From AC-9 sp051984395 (GTDB lineage Bacteria > Actinomycetota > Acidimicrobiia > Acidimicrobiales > AC-9), in assembly GCA_051984395.1 (NCBI GenBank), contig JBPYEZ010000168.1, positions 1 through 5,604 on the forward strand: a stretch of DNA of 5,604 nt, read 5' to 3'. The first letter of the stretch is position 1, and each line of letters begins with the position of its first letter. The notes beneath the pieces were generated by a model that did no database searches, was not told where the DNA came from, and saw only the letters and a program-made list of their open reading frames with translations. Of the stretch, positions 4,998 through 5,604 are shown piece after piece. Made by a program: the position numbers and the translations under genes.

Positions 4998-5604
4998 GTG
5001 ACCACCCTGGCCTCGACTGGCCCGTTGGCCGAGGCGGTCGAGCGCTCGGCTGCCCCGGTCATCGTCAGAGCCCCATTGGCGCGGCTGATCGAGTCTCGTC
5101 CCGAGCTCGCGTCTCGCCTCGAGGAGGACGACGAGCTGGTCAGCGCCCTGGTGGCGGTGCTGGCGGCGAGCAGGTCTCTCACCCGGTTGTGCGAGAGCGA
5201 TCCGCGCTGCATCGACGTGCTCGCCGACCTCGATGATCGGCCGCCCGTCGACGCTCGGAGCCCAACCGACCTCGCCGCCTGGAAGCGCCTCGAGCTGCTG
5301 CGCATCGCTGCTCGCGACCTGACCGGACGGGACGACCTGGAGGCGGTCGTGGCCGCCCTGGCCGACCTCGCCGACGACGTGCTGCGCGGCGCCGTCGATC
5401 TGGCCGAGGTAGCGGCCGGCGAGAGCCTCGCCGTGATCGGGATGGGGAAGCTCGGCGGCCAGGAGCTCAACTACGCCAGCGATATCGACGTGGTCTTCGT
5501 CGACGGCGACGGTAGCGCGGGCCCGCGGGCGGCGCGGAAGGTGATGGACGTGGCGAGACGTTGCTTCCGCGTCGACGTCGACCTGCGCCCCGAGGGCCGT
5601 GACG
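4998..5604 (+). CDS. glnE: Bifunctional glutamine synthetase adenylyltransferase/adenylyl-removing enzyme, N-terminal part
   Basis: GlnE attaches AMP to, and removes it from, a tyrosine of glutamine synthetase (GlnA) and so sets its activity according to nitrogen status. Only the first 202 codons are in the window; the frame is open to the right edge and the full protein is normally around 950-1000 aa. Residues 1-140 are a helical N-terminal region. Residues 148-167 carry the nucleotidyltransferase signature GMGKLGGQELNYASDIDVVF with the catalytic acidic pair D162 and D164. RVDVDLRPEGRD (191-202) is the following conserved segment and resembles actinobacterial GlnE. This first nucleotidyltransferase domain is the deadenylylating half in characterised enzymes; the adenylylating half must lie beyond the window. 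The start is firm: an in-frame TGA at 4983-4985 is followed by no other start codon before GTG 4998. Divergent from nadE. Confidence 0.93.
   Translation, partial: MTTLASTGPLAEAVERSAAPVIVRAPLARLIESRPELASRLEEDDELVSALVAVLAASRSLTRLCESDPRCIDVLADLDDRPPVDARSPTDLAAWKRLELLRIAARDLTGRDDLEAVVAALADLADDVLRGAVDLAEVAAGESLAVIGMGKLGGQELNYASDIDVVFVDGDGSAGPRAARKVMDVARRCFRVDVDLRPEGRD

Noticed and set aside
3236..5236. A 2-kb open frame on the plus strand antisense to nadE
   Set aside because: Its translation is a low-complexity mix of R, G, V, E, H and D with no recognisable domain, and it mirrors nadE and crosses the nadE/glnE promoters. Long antisense frames are expected in high-GC coding DNA.

Overview
The window looks like a piece of a high-GC actinobacterial chromosome, probably from an uncultured lineage near Acidimicrobiia. 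The signs are strong G/C preference at third codon positions, GTG starts with little or no leader, a Gln-dependent two-domain NAD synthetase, and a GlnE with the actinobacterial 'LRPEGRD' signature. This placement is an inference from style and protein motifs, not from a phylogeny.

Layout. Bases 1-31 are the 3' end of a tRNA whose geometry (5-bp T stem, 8-nt acceptor strand, G discriminator, encoded CCA) fits selenocysteine tRNA (selC). Bases 32-314 hold no supportable gene, only several GC-rich hairpins between convergent selC and a sigma gene. An RpoD-family sigma factor runs leftward (315-1253, or to 1280). A divergent, apparently leaderless ABM-domain monooxygenase-like gene runs rightward (1489-1833). 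Three leftward genes follow, transcribed in the order nadE (3134-4894), a histidine-rich protein of possibly ferritin-like fold (2441-3103), and a conserved-looking protein of unknown function (1853-2413). The gaps between them are only 30 and 27 nt. A 16-bp inverted repeat resembling TetR-type operators overlaps the nadE stop codon and lies just before the unknown pair, so that pair may have its own regulated promoter. Divergent from nadE, glnE (4998-5604) starts and runs off the right edge.

How the genes work together. NadE consumes glutamine to amidate NaAD to NAD+. GlnE adenylylates and deadenylylates glutamine synthetase, the enzyme that makes glutamine. The two are divergent across a 103-bp promoter region, so a link through nitrogen status is plausible but unproven. 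The two unknown genes downstream of nadE are the least explained part of the window and the best candidate for an undescribed function. The selC remnant predicts a selenocysteine-decoding system in this genome.
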